A stretch of 64,000 nucleotides of DNA from CAWIHK01 sp963835935 (GTDB lineage: Bacteria; Bacteroidota; Ignavibacteria; UBA10030; CAVZMI01): the NCBI GenBank assembly GCA_963835935.1, contig CAWIHK010000005.1:798559-862558 (forward strand), written 5' to 3'. Within the stretch, counting starts at the first letter, position 1. Each line of letters starts with the position of its first letter. Below the pieces are notes generated by a model. It made no database searches, was not told where the DNA came from, and was given only the letters and a program-made list of their open reading frames with translations. Position numbers and translations under genes: made by a program. This document shows positions 62,592 through 64,000 of the stretch, one piece after another.

Positions 62592-62839
62592 TCATTATAA
62601 GTGCCGACTATTTACCGCAACGACGTGAAAAATGAAATATAGGCTTCTGTAATTTCCGACTAACATCTTTCTGAGCGAGTGAGTATTCGCTTTTCACTCG
62701 ATAGTTGGCCTTCTAAAAATCCAAATTCGACATTCGTAATTCATAATTCGCCATTCCAAAGGCTTGCTTTTTCAAAAATAACCCATTACATTTTCGCAGT
62801 AACTAAAACATCAAACGCGCACTTACGGCAGGAAAGCCA
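62592..62839. other. Leader region of the integron integrase gene
   Basis: A+T-rich with a CGAGTGA...TCACTCG hairpin (62679-62700) and the tandem words AATTCGACATTCGTAATTCA near 62725-62745. No array unit continues here. The integrase ribosome-binding region GGCAGGAAAG lies just before 62840. Confidence 0.45.
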
Positions 62840-63841
62840 ATGATTGACTCGCCAATGCTGAATTCGAAAGATGCCGTTTCGCTGAAACCGAAACTATTGG
62901 ATCAGGTACGCCACGCTCTTCTAGCACATCATTACAGCCTTAAAACATGCGAAGCTTATGTAACATGGATTAAAAAATTTATATTCTTTCATGACAAACG
63001 CCATCCTGCCGAGATGGCTGAAACAGAAATCAATGCATTCCTGACTTATCTCGCCGTTGAACAAAATGTAAGCGCTTCAACTCAAAACCAAGCGCTATCG
63101 GCTTTACTTTTTCTTTACCGCCATGTGATAGGCCGTGATTTAGGAGACTTAGGAAAAGTTATTCGAGCCAGAAAACCAAAGAGATTGCCAGTTGTTTTAA
63201 CACGTGAAGAGGTCAAAGCAATCATTGGCCAACTCAAAAATGAAAACCAGCTTATGGCATCGCTTATGTATGGTTCCGGAATGCGACTGATGGAATGTTT
63301 AACTCTGCGTATTCAAGATATCGATTTTACAAAAAACGAGATCACCATTCGAGGAGGTAAAGGGGATAAAGATCGAGTGACGATGCTTCCGGAATCGTTG
63401 AAAATAAATCTCCAGGAGCATTTGAAAAACGTAAAAGAGATTCACAAAAAAGATATTCAGGATGGATGGGGACGTGTTCAATTGCCTGAAGCGTTAGACC
63501 GGAAATATCCGAATGCCCCTACCGAGTGGCGGTGGCAATGGGTTTTTCCGCAAGAGAACCGTTGGAGAAATCAAAAGACCGGCGAGCAAGGTAGGCACCA
63601 TGTCGATGAATCGATTTTACAGAAAGCATTTAAGCAAGCGGTTGAGAAAGCCGGGATAACGAAGAGAGCGTCGTGCCATTCACTGAGACACTCTTTTGCG
63701 ACGCATTTGATAGAATCAGGATACGATATTCGTACAGTTCAAGAACTTTTAGGACATACTGACGTACGAACCACGATGATTTATACACATGTGCTGAATA
63801 GAGACGGACATGGAGTGAAAAGTCCGATAGATAATTTATGA
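62840..63841 (+). CDS. intI: Integron integrase (IntI-type tyrosine recombinase)
   Basis: A 333-residue tyrosine recombinase recombining attI and attC sites. The N-terminal SAM-like domain (1-105) and catalytic domain carry Arg 149 (YGSGMRLMECL), the beta-hairpin Lys near 174, His 280/Arg 283 (CHSLRHSFATHL), His 306 (LLGHTDVRT) and Tyr 315 (MIYTHV). The IntI-specific insertion is present at about 217-255: ALDRKYPNAPTEWRWQWVFP and RHHVDESIL, which separates IntI from XerC/D. All catalytic residues are intact. The candidate attI repeats lie at its 3' side, so the integrase would read toward the cassettes, the reverse of class 1 integrons. The 21-bp array lies on its 5' side. Confidence 0.95.
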   Translation: MIDSPMLNSKDAVSLKPKLLDQVRHALLAHHYSLKTCEAYVTWIKKFIFFHDKRHPAEMAETEINAFLTYLAVEQNVSASTQNQALSALLFLYRHVIGRDLGDLGKVIRARKPKRLPVVLTREEVKAIIGQLKNENQLMASLMYGSGMRLMECLTLRIQDIDFTKNEITIRGGKGDKDRVTMLPESLKINLQEHLKNVKEIHKKDIQDGWGRVQLPEALDRKYPNAPTEWRWQWVFPQENRWRNQKTGEQGRHHVDESILQKAFKQAVEKAGITKRASCHSLRHSFATHLIESGYDIRTVQELLGHTDVRTTMIYTHVLNRDGHGVKSPIDNL

Positions 63842-63842
63842 T

Positions 63843-63873
63843 TGCGTCTTAGATGGAAACCATATAAGACGCA
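63843..63873. repeat. Nested hairpin directly after intI, first of two related motifs
   Basis: TGCGTCTTA-GA-TGG-AAA-CCA-TA-TAAGACGCA has a perfect 9-bp outer stem and a 3-bp inner stem. The part GTCTTAGATGGAAACCATAT recurs in altered form at 63964-63990. It could be the intI terminator, an IntI-binding repeat of attI, or both. Confidence 0.55.
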
Positions 63874-63963
63874 GAAAGAATATATGATGGTAGATAAGCG
63901 ATTGATAAATAGTTGGTTATGTAATATATTGTGTTGCGGTATATACGGGCGAAAATTAAAAGA

Positions 63964-64000
63964 GCGGTCTTAGGCCGAAACCATATAAACAGTAGTTAGG
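63964..64000. promoter_or_regulatory. Second motif copy and GTTAGG core: candidate attI site at window edge
   Basis: GCGGTCTTAGGCCGAAACCA (63964-63983) repeats most of the post-intI motif, though its arms no longer pair. Five bases later the window ends in GTTAGG (63995-64000), which fits the first six bases of the integron core site GTTRRRY. Direct repeats before the core are a property of attI sites. The cassette array, if any, lies outside the window. Confidence 0.5.

Overview
The window looks like a chromosomal piece of a Bacteroidota/Chlorobiota-type bacterium, most likely from the Ignavibacteria. The evidence is three large secreted proteins (GH29, GH31, a propeller protein) ending in type IX secretion (T9SS) sorting domains of the NYPNPFNPST kind, a PorV/PorQ-family outer-membrane protein, a DUF5916 outer-membrane protein, a menaquinone methyltransferase and moderate A+T content. 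The taxonomic assignment is inference.

Layout. (1) 1-7.4 kb: a leftward cell-surface polysaccharide operon (RmlC-like epimerase, dTDP-glucose dehydratase, polyprenyl sugar-phosphate transferase, DegT aminotransferase, two GT2 glycosyltransferases) running into accA. (2) 7.6-35.5 kb: a saccharide-utilisation region. The leftward arm holds GH51 arabinofuranosidase, two GH31 alpha-xylosidase-like enzymes, GH29 fucosidase, an IS4-type insertion sequence, a 14-blade propeller protein, mannose-6-phosphate isomerase, a CE2-like esterase and a GH94 phosphorylase. The rightward arm holds a LacI regulator, xylB, galM, a sodium-sugar symporter, araB, araD and a FucI-family isomerase. Together they fit stripping of Xyl, Ara and Fuc side chains and acetyl groups from a beta-glucan such as xyloglucan, phosphorolysis of the backbone, and pentose entry into the pentose-phosphate pathway. 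No SusC/SusD pair is present. (3) 35.7-48.5 kb: a YefM/YoeB toxin-antitoxin pair next to a decayed DUF4160/DUF2442 pair, envelope proteins, an ECF sigma/anti-sigma/DUF4097 operon, an RNA methyltransferase, queF and a PorV-like protein. (4) 48.5-55 kb: small unknown genes (one behind a sigma-54-like promoter), HU, a tRNA-Pro with a tandemly duplicated GIY-YIG nuclease cassette, a VWA protein and ubiE. (5) 55.3-61.5 kb: a DNA-repair island with a B-family polymerase of the degenerate PolB2 kind (interrupted by an in-frame TGA), a small helical protein, an inactivated RecA-like protein, an SRAP/YedK protein, a DinB-fold protein and a DUF72 protein. (6) 61.9-64 kb: a strictly 21-bp-periodic, apparently non-coding array of 31 units followed by an integron integrase and attI-like repeats at the right edge.

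The strongest candidates for something undescribed are the 21-bp array (two helical turns per unit, with a 252-bp higher-order repeat) next to the integron integrase, the polymerase/RecA-like/small-protein cassette with its GGTTAAGG inverted repeats, and the tRNA-associated GIY-YIG cassette. All calls come from reading the sequence by eye; no database search was run.
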